DNA from: Burkholderia ubonensis
GTDB lineage: Bacteria; Pseudomonadota; Gammaproteobacteria; Burkholderiales; Burkholderiaceae
Direction: 5' to 3'
NCBI RefSeq assembly: GCF_001718695.1
Contig: NZ_CP013422.1
Location: 558,001-622,000, forward strand
Length of the DNA stretch: 64,000 nt
Under the pieces are notes generated by a model that was not told the DNA's origin, did not search any database, and saw only the letters and a list, made by a program, of their open reading frames with translations. Position numbers and translations under genes: made by a program. This document shows, piece after piece, positions 18,400 through 26,553 of the stretch (position 1 is the stretch's first letter; the number at the start of each line of letters is the position of its first letter).

Positions 18400-18665
18400 T
18401 GCGACGGCGTGCACCCGCCAGCGCAATCGTAGACGCCCGTGTTGCCTTTGTCGGTCGACGAGCAGGTGGCCGTGTTGCACGAGCGGGCAAACGGCGGCAT
18501 CGCGTGGCCGTTCAGGATTGAGGTGTTGCCTTCGCCGGTCAGCGGGATATGGCTGGCGTTGCGTGCACCGGCGCGCCGAAGTTCAGGCAGTCGACGGCGC
18601 CGTCCTTGGCGTAGTCGGCCGGGTTCGGACTAAAGAAGACCGTGCAGTTCGCGCTCAGGTGAAAA
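18400..18665 (-). pseudogene. Frameshifted fragment of an unidentified gene
   Basis: The minus strand carries protein-like text split over frames: HLSANCTVFFSPNPADYAKD, then after a slip SHIPLTGEGNTSILNGHAMP and SCNTATCSSTDKGNTGVYDC. Paired Cys and Thr/Ser-rich text suggest a secreted protein. I do not recognise the family. It lies between the old transposon remnant and the chemoreceptor gene. Confidence 0.4.
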
Positions 18666-19114
18666 GTCGACGTTCGTCCGGTTGCGTATCGAAATCGTTG
18701 TCGGTCACTGCTGTCTCTGTCCTGGTCTTGTGATCGTGTCGATGAGGCGATACCATCGGCAGGATTGATGTTATACGATGACACGATGATATTATCGCTG
18801 AATGCACCAGCGTTCCCGCCAGTGTCTGGCAGAGAACAAGCCGTCATACTGCGCTTACACGCGGTATATAAGGTTATTTTGGTTGCAGGTGTACTTTTGG
18901 CTCGCCTCAAAAGGCAGGAATTTCCTATGGGGCAGCGCAAAAATCCTGTATAGAAAGTACGATGTCATACGTTAAAATGCGCGACCGATGCGTCGGGCGC
19001 CACGTAACACACTCAATCCGCCCAAAAATGCCCGGAACGTACAGGCCCGATGCCCGGGACGTCCCACGACATGCCGTCAAGCGGCCAATGACCAAGCAGA
19101 GACAGGAAAGCAAG
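18666..19114. other. A/T-richer spacer upstream of the chemoreceptor gene
   Basis: No gene is supported. The stretch 18740-18970 is clearly richer in A/T than the surrounding DNA (for example GATGATATTATCGCTGAATG), which fits a promoter zone or acquired DNA. No clear -35/-10 pair could be fixed. Confidence 0.4.
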
Positions 19115-20671
19115 ATGCGCAACATGACGGTACGAGCCAGCCTGCTCGTGGCACTGACGATGTTTGGGGTGGTGATCGTGATTGGCGGCATCGCCGGCGT
19201 CGTGTCGCTGCGGATGGCCAATGCGAACGCGCAGCGCCTGCACGAGATTGCGCGGCAAACCATCCTCGTCAACGACGCCTACAAGGACAGCACCCGCACG
19301 CGTTCGGCGCTGGTGCGCGCCTATAGCGCGCTGAAAGAGCGTAACGACACGGCGACGCGCGATTCGGCCTTGCAGAGCGCGAACCGCACCTTGGAACGCT
19401 CCGCGAGCGAAACCCGCGCGTATCGCGACGCAAGTGCGTTCGACGGCATGGATGCGGAGCTCAAGCGCCGGCTCGTGGCGTCGTCGGACGGGCTCGCCGC
19501 GCTGCTCGCGCGCGCGGCCGACGCGCTGCGCAATAACGACACTGCCGCCTACGTGACCATCAATGACCGCGACGTCACCCGCGCGGGCATGGTGTACTCG
19601 CAAAACGTCGAGAAGCTGCAGACACTCGCGAACACCCTCACCGAACAGGCGCTCAACGACGGCAACGCGCGCTACCAGTGGATTGTGGGCTTCGTGGTGG
19701 TCGGCGTCGGGCTGGCGCTTGCGCTGGTGGTCGTCGCGCACGTCGCGCTCGCGCGCATCGTGACGCGCCCGCTCGGCGAAGCGGTGGCGGTGCTCGACCG
19801 CATCGCGTCGAACGATTTGACCGTGCGTGTGCCGGAGGCGGGCCGCAACGAAATCGGCCTGCTTTTCGCGGCCATGCGGCGCATGCTCGACGGACTCTCG
19901 CGCACCGTGAGCGGCGTGCGAGACAGCTGCGACGCGATCCACACTGCCGCGCGCGAGATCGCCGCCGGCAATCTCGATCTGTCGAGCCGCACGGAGCAGC
20001 AATCGGCGTCGCTCGAGGAAACCGCCGCGAGCATGGAGGAACTGACCTCGACGGTCAGACAGAACGCGGCGAACGCCACCGAGGCGAGCACGCTCGCGAC
20101 CGGCACGGCGGACCTCGCGCGCCGGGGAGGCGACGTGGTCGGCCGCGTGGTCCGGACCATGCAGGACATCAGCGCAAGCGCGCTCAAGATCGCCGAGATC
20201 ACGAACATGATCGACAGCATCGCGTTCCAGACCAACATTCTCGCGCTGAACGCGGCCGTCGAATCGGCGCGCGCGGGCGAACAGGGGCGTGGCTTCGCGG
20301 TGGTCGCGGGCGAGGTGCGAACGCTCGCGCAGCGCAGCGCGAACGCCGCGCGCGAGATCAAGGAACTGATCGGCGCCTCGATGAACGAGGTGCAAAACGG
20401 CAACGCGCTCGCGGCCGAAGCGGGCGCGGCGATGGAGGAGATCGTGGGCGCCGTGCGCAACGTGGCGACCATCTTGGTGGAAATGACGTCGGCCACGAGC
20501 GAGCAGAGCGCCGGCATACAGCAGGTGGGCATCGCCGTGAGCCAGATGGATCAAGTCACGCAGCAGAATGCGGCGCTCGTCGAGCAGGCCGCCGCCGCCG
20601 CGGATGCGCTGGAGCATCAGGCGCAATCGATGAAGGATGCCGTGGCGGTATTCCGCCTCGGCGAAGCTTGA
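19115..20671 (+). CDS. Methyl-accepting chemotaxis protein
   Basis: Inner-membrane chemoreceptor of 518 residues: TM1 (about 8-28), a periplasmic four-helix-bundle-like sensor, TM2 (about 187-210), HAMP (about 211-265), then a long cytoplasmic signalling coiled coil. The conserved hairpin tip reads [20 protein letters not shown] followed by [15 protein letters not shown], which contacts CheA/CheW. Chosen start is the ATG at 19115 behind AGGAAAG; the frame stays open upstream to 18962 but lacks a comparable site. There is no C-terminal CheR/CheB-docking pentapeptide (ends VFRLGEA). The ligand is unknown. Confidence 0.93.
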   Translation: MRNMTVRASLLVALTMFGVVIVIGGIAGVVSLRMANANAQRLHEIARQTILVNDAYKDSTRTRSALVRAYSALKERNDTATRDSALQSANRTLERSASETRAYRDASAFDGMDAELKRRLVASSDGLAALLARAADALRNNDTAAYVTINDRDVTRAGMVYSQNVEKLQTLANTLTEQALNDGNARYQWIVGFVVVGVGLALALVVVAHVALARIVTRPLGEAVAVLDRIASNDLTVRVPEAGRNEIGLLFAAMRRMLDGLSRTVSGVRDSCDAIHTAAREIAAGNLDLSSRTEQQSASLEETAASMEELTSTVRQNAANATEASTLATGTADLARRGGDVVGRVVRTMQDISASALKIAEITNMIDSIAFQTNILALNAAVESARAGEQGRGFAVVAGEVRTLAQRSANAAREIKELIGASMNEVQNGNALAAEAGAAMEEIVGAVRNVATILVEMTSATSEQSAGIQQVGIAVSQMDQVTQQNAALVEQAAAAADALEHQAQSMKDAVAVFRLGEA

Positions 20672-21190
20672 CGGGTTTTACCAACGATAAAAAAGGACGA
20701 ACGGTGGAGCGCCGCCGCGTGGCGCTGGCACTCTCGGGCAACTGCTCGATGCAGCGGGCGAGCAGCCCGAACGCTGCATGCACGAGCATCGCTTTTGTCT
20801 CGTCGACGGAGGTGTGTCGACGGACGCTCTCATGTCGAATAGTGACAGTGCTTCCACCTCGACTTCACCTGCTGCGCTTGCTCCATGCCACCGCTTCTCG
20901 ATTCCATGAAACAGCAGCTTCGTCCACCGATCACGCGCTCGTCGTGATCGCGCGTCCTGGATGGTCTGTGGCACCTCAGCATGTCGATGCCCGACGGAGT
21001 GCCCGATTCATTGGCCGCACGAATTCTGAAGGATGTGTTTGCGCCGATGTTGCGTCGCGGCGTCGCCTGACCGGTCTTCGCGACGAACGAGATGCCGATG
21101 CAGGCCCGCCGCCGATCGTCGCAGTATCCGTCCACATCTCTGCGAACCCCGGAAGCATCGCGGCGAGGCCTGACTATCGAGCCGCCATCG
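20672..21190. other. Spacer with a possible decayed reading frame
   Basis: No intact gene. At 20885-21070 (+) the frame reads MPPLLDSMKQQLRPP, meets a TGA, then continues VLDGLWHLSMSMPDGVPDSL to a second stop, which looks like eroded coding sequence of unknown origin. The rest shows nothing recognisable. Confidence 0.3.
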
Positions 21191-22180
21191 TCAGCGCCAG
21201 AATTGCTCCACCCATTGGCAAACACGCTGCCACTCGGCCGTGCGCATGTACGCCTGGGTTTCCTTCTCCAGCTCCGGCGCCTTATGCCAGTCGTCGAGGC
21301 CGATGAATTGACTGAGCACGAAATTGCCGCGCTGGTAGTTGGCGTTCAGGATCTGCCCGGCCTGTTGTGCGGCGACCATCGCCGTCGTATCCATCGTCAG
21401 CCCGAGCAGCGCGGCTGCCGGTACGTTCCCGCTTTCGGCCGGCCACAGCCATGTCGAAACGCCCCAGTCCAACGGGTTGCCGACCGCACTCGGCGGAATG
21501 CCCGCCGGGCTGGTTCCGGTGCCGAGCGACAGCAGGCGCATGTCGTCGAGACTGCCTGCGCGACGGCTGGCCAGCGCCTCGGCGATCGCCGACAAAGAAG
21601 GATTGTTGGCGAACACGCCGCCATCGGCGAAATAGCCGAGCCCGGCGATTTCGTACGGCGGGAAATAGGTCGGTGCAGCCGACGTGGCAAGAGCGGCATC
21701 GAACAGGCTGACATTGCGATAGGTGTTGCCGTTTCCGTTGGACAGCGTGCACGGCGCCCAGCTCTTGACTGACGGATCCCACAGGCGTGCCGAGTTGATT
21801 GCGACGAAGCGCGACAGATCGGCCAGCCTGCCGTTGCCCACCAGCGATCTGGCGATCTGCTGCAGCCCGGTGTTGACATACTGGCATTGGAAGAAGCCGG
21901 GTCCGGCGAAGACCGTGCCCTGTTCGACGGCTTGCTTTTGTGCGAGCCATGCGTCGTTTTCCTGAAAGATCACCGAACCCTTCGTCCTGTAGATGTCGAC
22001 GATCTCGGAAATGGATACGCCGTTCGCGAGCCCGAGGGCGATCAGGCCGCCCGTCGAGGTGCCGGCAAAGCCGTCGGCGCGCGCGATGATCTGACTGCGC
22101 CGGTCGAGATCCTGGATGAGCAGGGCAGTGATCAATCCCCGGATACCGCCACCATCGCAACTGAGAATCTTGAAGGTCAT
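21191..22180 (-). CDS. Patatin-like phospholipase
   Basis: Ser-Asp dyad lipid acyl hydrolase of 329 residues. Patatin motifs in order: oxyanion-hole DGGGIRG (about residues 9-15), nucleophile elbow GTSTGG (about 40-45), and the catalytic Asp in ADGGVFANNPSL. No signal peptide is seen, so it acts in the cytosol or is exported by another route. The gene directly upstream on the same strand (start 22759) encodes a 146-residue unknown protein 138 bases away and may share its transcript. The flanks hold spacers and decayed genes, so the pair may be acquired. Confidence 0.9.
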   Translation of the reverse strand: MTFKILSCDGGGIRGLITALLIQDLDRRSQIIARADGFAGTSTGGLIALGLANGVSISEIVDIYRTKGSVIFQENDAWLAQKQAVEQGTVFAGPGFFQCQYVNTGLQQIARSLVGNGRLADLSRFVAINSARLWDPSVKSWAPCTLSNGNGNTYRNVSLFDAALATSAAPTYFPPYEIAGLGYFADGGVFANNPSLSAIAEALASRRAGSLDDMRLLSLGTGTSPAGIPPSAVGNPLDWGVSTWLWPAESGNVPAAALLGLTMDTTAMVAAQQAGQILNANYQRGNFVLSQFIGLDDWHKAPELEKETQAYMRTAEWQRVCQWVEQFWR

Positions 22181-22318
22181 GGTGTTGCCTTTTTCGATCG
22201 TGAGATGAATGTGAACGGCGCAACCCGGCGGGCGTCCCGCCCGTGTCGCCGGGCGGGCGCCTGCTTCCTGCGCTGGGTCGAAGCCGGAAATTCGAGCAAA
22301 CGGACGAAGCGTTCTGCG

Positions 22319-22759
22319 TTATTGCTCGTCGAACTTCACATCGAGCACGGTGTACGCGTCCCACGCATATAAATACGCGTTGTCCTTCGAATAGATCGAG
22401 AGTTTCTGATGATTGAAATCGGAAATCAAAACCGAGCCTTGCCGCGTCCAGCCGCGCGCGCCGATCCAGTTATAAAAACCGACGTAGGCATTGTTGCTGA
22501 CCGACATATACCGGCTGGTGCCGAGGATCCGGTAATACGTCACGCCGTTATAAGGGTACTGTTCGAGCGTCAGCGCTTTCGCGGCGGAATCGACCAGAAT
22601 GGCCCATTCGCCGCTGTTTTGCCCCAGCCAGCCCAACTGCACGCCATCGTGATAGAGCGCCATTTTGAATGTATCGACGGCGCGGGCAGAAACAGGGACG
22701 GTATTGGCGAATTCGGCAAAGGTCCCGTGCGGCTGGTTTTCAATCGGATTGAGGTTCAT
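22319..22759 (-). CDS. Hypothetical protein upstream of the patatin gene
   Basis: A 146-residue protein starting MNLNPIENQPHGTFAEFANT, rich in aromatics and short beta-like segments (TYYRILGTSRYMSVSNNAYVG, FYNWIGARGW, LYAWDAYTVLDVKFDEQ). It has neither signal peptide nor Cys residues. The repeated Tyr/Trp/Gly turns suggest a compact all-beta, possibly lectin-like fold; that is inference. The ATG at 22759 follows AAGGTGAAAAA. The open frame extends upstream to 22909 with poor coding character. No family is recognised. Confidence 0.7.
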   Translation of the reverse strand: MNLNPIENQPHGTFAEFANTVPVSARAVDTFKMALYHDGVQLGWLGQNSGEWAILVDSAAKALTLEQYPYNGVTYYRILGTSRYMSVSNNAYVGFYNWIGARGWTRQGSVLISDFNHQKLSIYSKDNAYLYAWDAYTVLDVKFDEQ

Positions 22760-23331
22760 TTTTTCACCTTGAAGAGGTTGGATGCTTCCCCGTGCCTTCG
22801 AGAACAGCTGCATGCGCCGCGGACGCATGCGCGCCGGCATCGTCAAAGGCCGCGATTCCGGCGAATTTCGTGGTGCTCCGATCTGGCTCGGCAATAGCGG
22901 ATCGACCATGGCGGCGGACGACGCCGATGCTCACGTCCGCGACGGCGGGACATGCGGGAGCATGGCTTCATGGAAGGCCCAGGATTCGATTTCCTTCTGT
23001 GTGGTGGTCTCGGGTATCGCTGTTTTATTGTCGATCGATTTGATACCAGTGATTTATAGGAAATGAAATGCCGGATGACAAGGTGTGCAAAAGAGGAAAA
23101 TCCAATCGAAATTAAAACAATGCCGATCGAATTGCGTATATCTGAAACATTCGAACCTGGCCGGCTTATCGGTGGTTGGGCATGCTTGGGATGATCGAGG
23201 TGCGATGAAATCGCTCGCGTTCGGAGGCGGACGGAATTCTGTCCGCTTGGCCTTAGCTATCCTGCTTGTGGTTCGAGGTGCAGACGAATCTCGGCCCCGA
23301 AATTCCCGTTTCAGAAATCGGTATCGCCCGA
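22760..23331. other. Intergenic region, partly A/T-rich
   Basis: No supported gene. 22975-23190 is conspicuously A/T-richer than its surroundings and probably includes the promoter of the leftward patatin operon; the remainder shows nothing recognisable. Confidence 0.4.
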
Positions 23332-24654
23332 TCAGTTTTCCCGATCGCGAACACAGGTGTTGCCCTGCGCGTGGAACGCGGGCGGACATTCGGGGGCGGC
23401 GAGCGTGCCGGTCCTGCCGTTGCATCCGAGGCGGTCGACGCCTGCGGGACAGGTGATCGCCGACGTGGCCGGCGCGGCCATCGCGGCGACGACCGCAACG
23501 GGCGCGCGCATCTCGTCCGCGCGCGTGCGCGCCGCTGTTGCCATATCGTTCGGCGAAGCCGACGCCACCGGTGCGCGCGATTCATGCGCGGCCTGCCGCA
23601 CGGCACCGTGGCGCTCGCTGCGCGGCGCCTTCGCCGGCGCACGTGCCGTGTGTCCGACCGGCTGCGACGCCGCTGTGGGCGTCGCAGCGACGGTGGCGGC
23701 CCGATGCCGATGGGCGGCCGCATAGGCGATGGCGGCTGCGGCGATCGCCACCGACGCATAGCGCAGCACGGTGCGGCGCCGTTTCGGTCGCCGCGCGATT
23801 GCGTCGCCGGAGCCGAACGGCGTGTGTCCGCCGGTGCGCGCCGTCGCCAACGGCGCGTGCCGCGCGGTGTCCTGCGAGACGTGGCCGCGCTCGGCTGCCG
23901 GCCGCGGCGCGACGGTGAACGTTGTGTTTTCGTCGGCTGCCCGCGACGCGGGCCGCACCGGTGCAGGTGCGCGCGATGATGCCGGCTCAGCGGCTTCCAC
24001 CACTTCGGCTGCCTTTACGATGCTCGCGACCGGCATCGCGACCACCTCCCAAGTCGGCGCGCTGGCGCGCTCGACGGTTCGCGCGGCCGTGGCGCCCGGT
24101 ATCGCCCGCGGAATCAGCTCGCGCTCGTGCGCGAACGCACGCAGCCACGCCAGCGGCCACGGTTCGCGGCCGCGCGTCGACAGCAGGAGCTCGAGCGCGT
24201 CGGCGCCGCAGATCTCGACGCGCGGATCGACGCGAATGTGCAGATTCGATCCCGGCGGGATTTCCGGTTCGAACAACACCGCGCCTTTCGGATAGGAGAC
24301 CGCTTCGCCGTCGGGCCGATGTTCCGACATCGCGTTGCGCAATGCCTGGTTGTTGCGCAGCGCCTGCAGGTAACCATTGCCCACGCGCCTGGTCGATCCG
24401 TCGGCATAGTTAAGCGTCCATTCGCCGTTTTCCTGACCGGTGACGGGCGCGCGGAAGCCTTTGACTTCGAGTTGCAACGTCGTCGTCTCGGTGCCGACGA
24501 GGATGTCGACCTGTCGCCCGTTGACCGAGATGTCGCAGAGGATGACCGCCGCCTGTTCGCGTTCCGCGAGCCAGCGAACGACGCGCTCGAGCGCCTGCTG
24601 CTCCGACGAATTCAGTTCCTCGGTGCTGCCGAAATAAAGTTCGATATTGTGCAT
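23332..24654 (-). CDS. NERD-like domain protein with membrane segment
   Basis: A 440-residue protein. Residues 1 to about 115 look like a NERD (nuclease-related) domain: VVRWLAEREQAAVILCDISVNG, then VDILVGTETTTLQLEVKGF with the D...E-x-K pattern of restriction-like folds. A long Ala/Pro/Arg-rich linker follows, one likely membrane helix (about 294-313, VLRYASVAIAAAAIAYAAA), another low-complexity stretch, and a C-terminal piece with four Cys (CPAGVDRLGC, CPPAFHAQGNTC). The start ATG at 24654 fits the N-terminal alignment. Divergent from the phospholipase D gene. Role unknown. Confidence 0.75.
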   Translation of the reverse strand: MHNIELYFGSTEELNSSEQQALERVVRWLAEREQAAVILCDISVNGRQVDILVGTETTTLQLEVKGFRAPVTGQENGEWTLNYADGSTRRVGNGYLQALRNNQALRNAMSEHRPDGEAVSYPKGAVLFEPEIPPGSNLHIRVDPRVEICGADALELLLSTRGREPWPLAWLRAFAHERELIPRAIPGATAARTVERASAPTWEVVAMPVASIVKAAEVVEAAEPASSRAPAPVRPASRAADENTTFTVAPRPAAERGHVSQDTARHAPLATARTGGHTPFGSGDAIARRPKRRRTVLRYASVAIAAAAIAYAAAHRHRAATVAATPTAASQPVGHTARAPAKAPRSERHGAVRQAAHESRAPVASASPNDMATAARTRADEMRAPVAVVAAMAAPATSAITCPAGVDRLGCNGRTGTLAAPECPPAFHAQGNTCVRDREN

Positions 24655-24906
24655 TGTCGATTCGATCGCGCGGCAGCATTTGCTGCCGCTGAACGGTTGG
24701 CCCCGGACCGTATTCAAGCACGATTCGCGGGATCGGCGGCGGCTCGCCGCGCGCGGCCGCCACCGCATCCGCTGGCAACGTTTCCATCGAGAAATGTCGG
24801 GAGCGGCGCGATCGCAATCAAGTATCCTGTGACGCAGCCGGCGCCGCGTTTCATCCGTCAGCCGGAACAAACACAAACCGATTTCGCCCGACGGCGGGCG
24901 TCCATC

Positions 24907-26457
24907 ATGACCATGCTGCGTTCGTGGGGTGCGATTCTCTCGTTGCTGATGCTTGCCGCGTGCGCGAGCCTGCCGCCGCAGGTCGACCGCACGCCGACGC
25001 ATGCCTACACCGATACCGGCAACACGCGCCTCGGCGTCGCGTTCCGCGCGCAGGCCGCCACCCACCCTGGGCAGGACGCGTTTCATCTGCTCAGCGATCC
25101 GGTCGACGCACTCGATGCGCGCGTGCTGCTCGCCGATCGTGCCGATCGTTCGCTCGACCTTCAGTACTACATCTGGCACGACGATCTGACCGGTCACGCG
25201 CTCGCGGACGCGATCATCCGGGCCGCCGATCGCGGCGTGCGCGTGCGTGTGCTGCTCGACGATCTCGGCACCAACGCCGACGACCGCAAGCTGCTCGAAA
25301 TCAGCTCGCATCCGCACATCGAGATCCGTCTGTTCAATCCGGTCGCGACGCGCGAGTTCAAGAAGATCGGCACGGTGCTCGAATTCTCGCGGGTCAACCG
25401 GCGCATGCACAACAAGGCGATGATCGCCGACAACCAGGCGGCGATCATCGGCGGCCGCAATATCGGCGACGAGTATTTCGGCGCGTCGTCGATGCTCGAG
25501 TTCGGCGATCTCGACGTGGTCGTGCATGGCCGCGTGGTCAACGACATCTCGACCGAGTTCGATACGTTCTGGAATTCGCCGTATGCGTATTCCGTCGGCG
25601 CGCTGGTCGGGCACGACGCGACGCCGGGCAGCCTCGATCGCGAGCGCGAGCGGCTGCGCGATTATCTGCGCGCGATGGAGGACAACCCGTACGTGCTCGA
25701 AGCGCGCGAGCGGCTCGACCGGATCGTGCATGGCGAAGGCACGGAGCTGTCGTGGGGACGCGCGACCGTGCTGTATGACGATCCGGCGAAGATCGCACGC
25801 GCGCCGAACGACAGCGAAGGGCACCTGCTGCCGCAGCTGCGCGCGCTGGCGCTGCGGCCCGAGCACGAGCTGTTGATCGTGTCGCCGTATCTGGTGCCGG
25901 GCGCGGCGATGATCGAACGGCTGCGCGCGCTCACCGCGCGCGGCGTCCGCGTGACGATCCTGACCAACTCGCTCGCATCGACCGACGTCGCGGCCGTACA
26001 CGCCGGTTACCGGCGCTATCGACGCGAGCTGGTGGAAGCGGGCGTGCGGCTGTACGAGCGCCGGCCGTCAGGCGACAAGAGCATTTCGAAGCGGCTGATC
26101 ATCGGCTCGTCGCGCGCGTCGCTGCATGCGAAGACCTATGTGTTCGATCGCAAGAGCGTGTTCATCGGCTCGATGAATCTCGACCCGCGCTCGCTGAGGC
26201 TCAATACCGAGATCGGCGTTTACTGCGAGAGCCCGGCGCTCGCGGCACAAGTCGCGGCGGACCTGGAGCCGCGGCTCGATCGCATCGCGTGGCGGGTCGA
26301 AGCGACGACCGATCCGTCCGGCACACGGCGCCTCGAGTGGATTCAGACCGACGAGGACGGCAAGGTGACCGAATTCGACCACGAGCCGGAAGTGTCGACG
26401 GCACGACGCGTCGAGGTGTGGTTTCTCGGCTTGTTCCCGATCGAATCGCAGCTGTGA
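24907..26457 (+). CDS. Phospholipase D-family lipoprotein (cardiolipin synthase-like)
   Basis: Envelope-bound PLD-superfamily enzyme of 516 residues, possibly a cardiolipin synthase or phosphodiesterase. The signal peptide ends in a lipobox (LLMLAACA), predicting a lipid-modified N-terminal Cys. Two HKD motifs are present: HNKAMIADNQAAIIGGRN in the first half and HAKTYVFDRKSVFIGSMN in the second, each followed by the usual Asn. The size matches ClsC-like proteins. The ATG at 24907 starts the signal peptide, though the ribosome site is weak. Convergent with the MscS gene. Confidence 0.88.
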   Translation: MTMLRSWGAILSLLMLAACASLPPQVDRTPTHAYTDTGNTRLGVAFRAQAATHPGQDAFHLLSDPVDALDARVLLADRADRSLDLQYYIWHDDLTGHALADAIIRAADRGVRVRVLLDDLGTNADDRKLLEISSHPHIEIRLFNPVATREFKKIGTVLEFSRVNRRMHNKAMIADNQAAIIGGRNIGDEYFGASSMLEFGDLDVVVHGRVVNDISTEFDTFWNSPYAYSVGALVGHDATPGSLDRERERLRDYLRAMEDNPYVLEARERLDRIVHGEGTELSWGRATVLYDDPAKIARAPNDSEGHLLPQLRALALRPEHELLIVSPYLVPGAAMIERLRALTARGVRVTILTNSLASTDVAAVHAGYRRYRRELVEAGVRLYERRPSGDKSISKRLIIGSSRASLHAKTYVFDRKSVFIGSMNLDPRSLRLNTEIGVYCESPALAAQVAADLEPRLDRIAWRVEATTDPSGTRRLEWIQTDEDGKVTEFDHEPEVSTARRVEVWFLGLFPIESQL

Positions 26458-26553
26458 CGCGGCGTGCGTGAAACGTGCACGGACAGCCGGCTCGGCCAAG
26501 TGCCGGGCGGAACGGCGCGCATCCGGGCACGCGCGCGTCGCGCCCGGCGCGGA

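Noticed and set aside
21191..22180. CBASS effector
   Set aside because: Patatin effectors occur in CBASS, but no CD-NTase gene or accessory E1/E2/JAB gene is adjacent.
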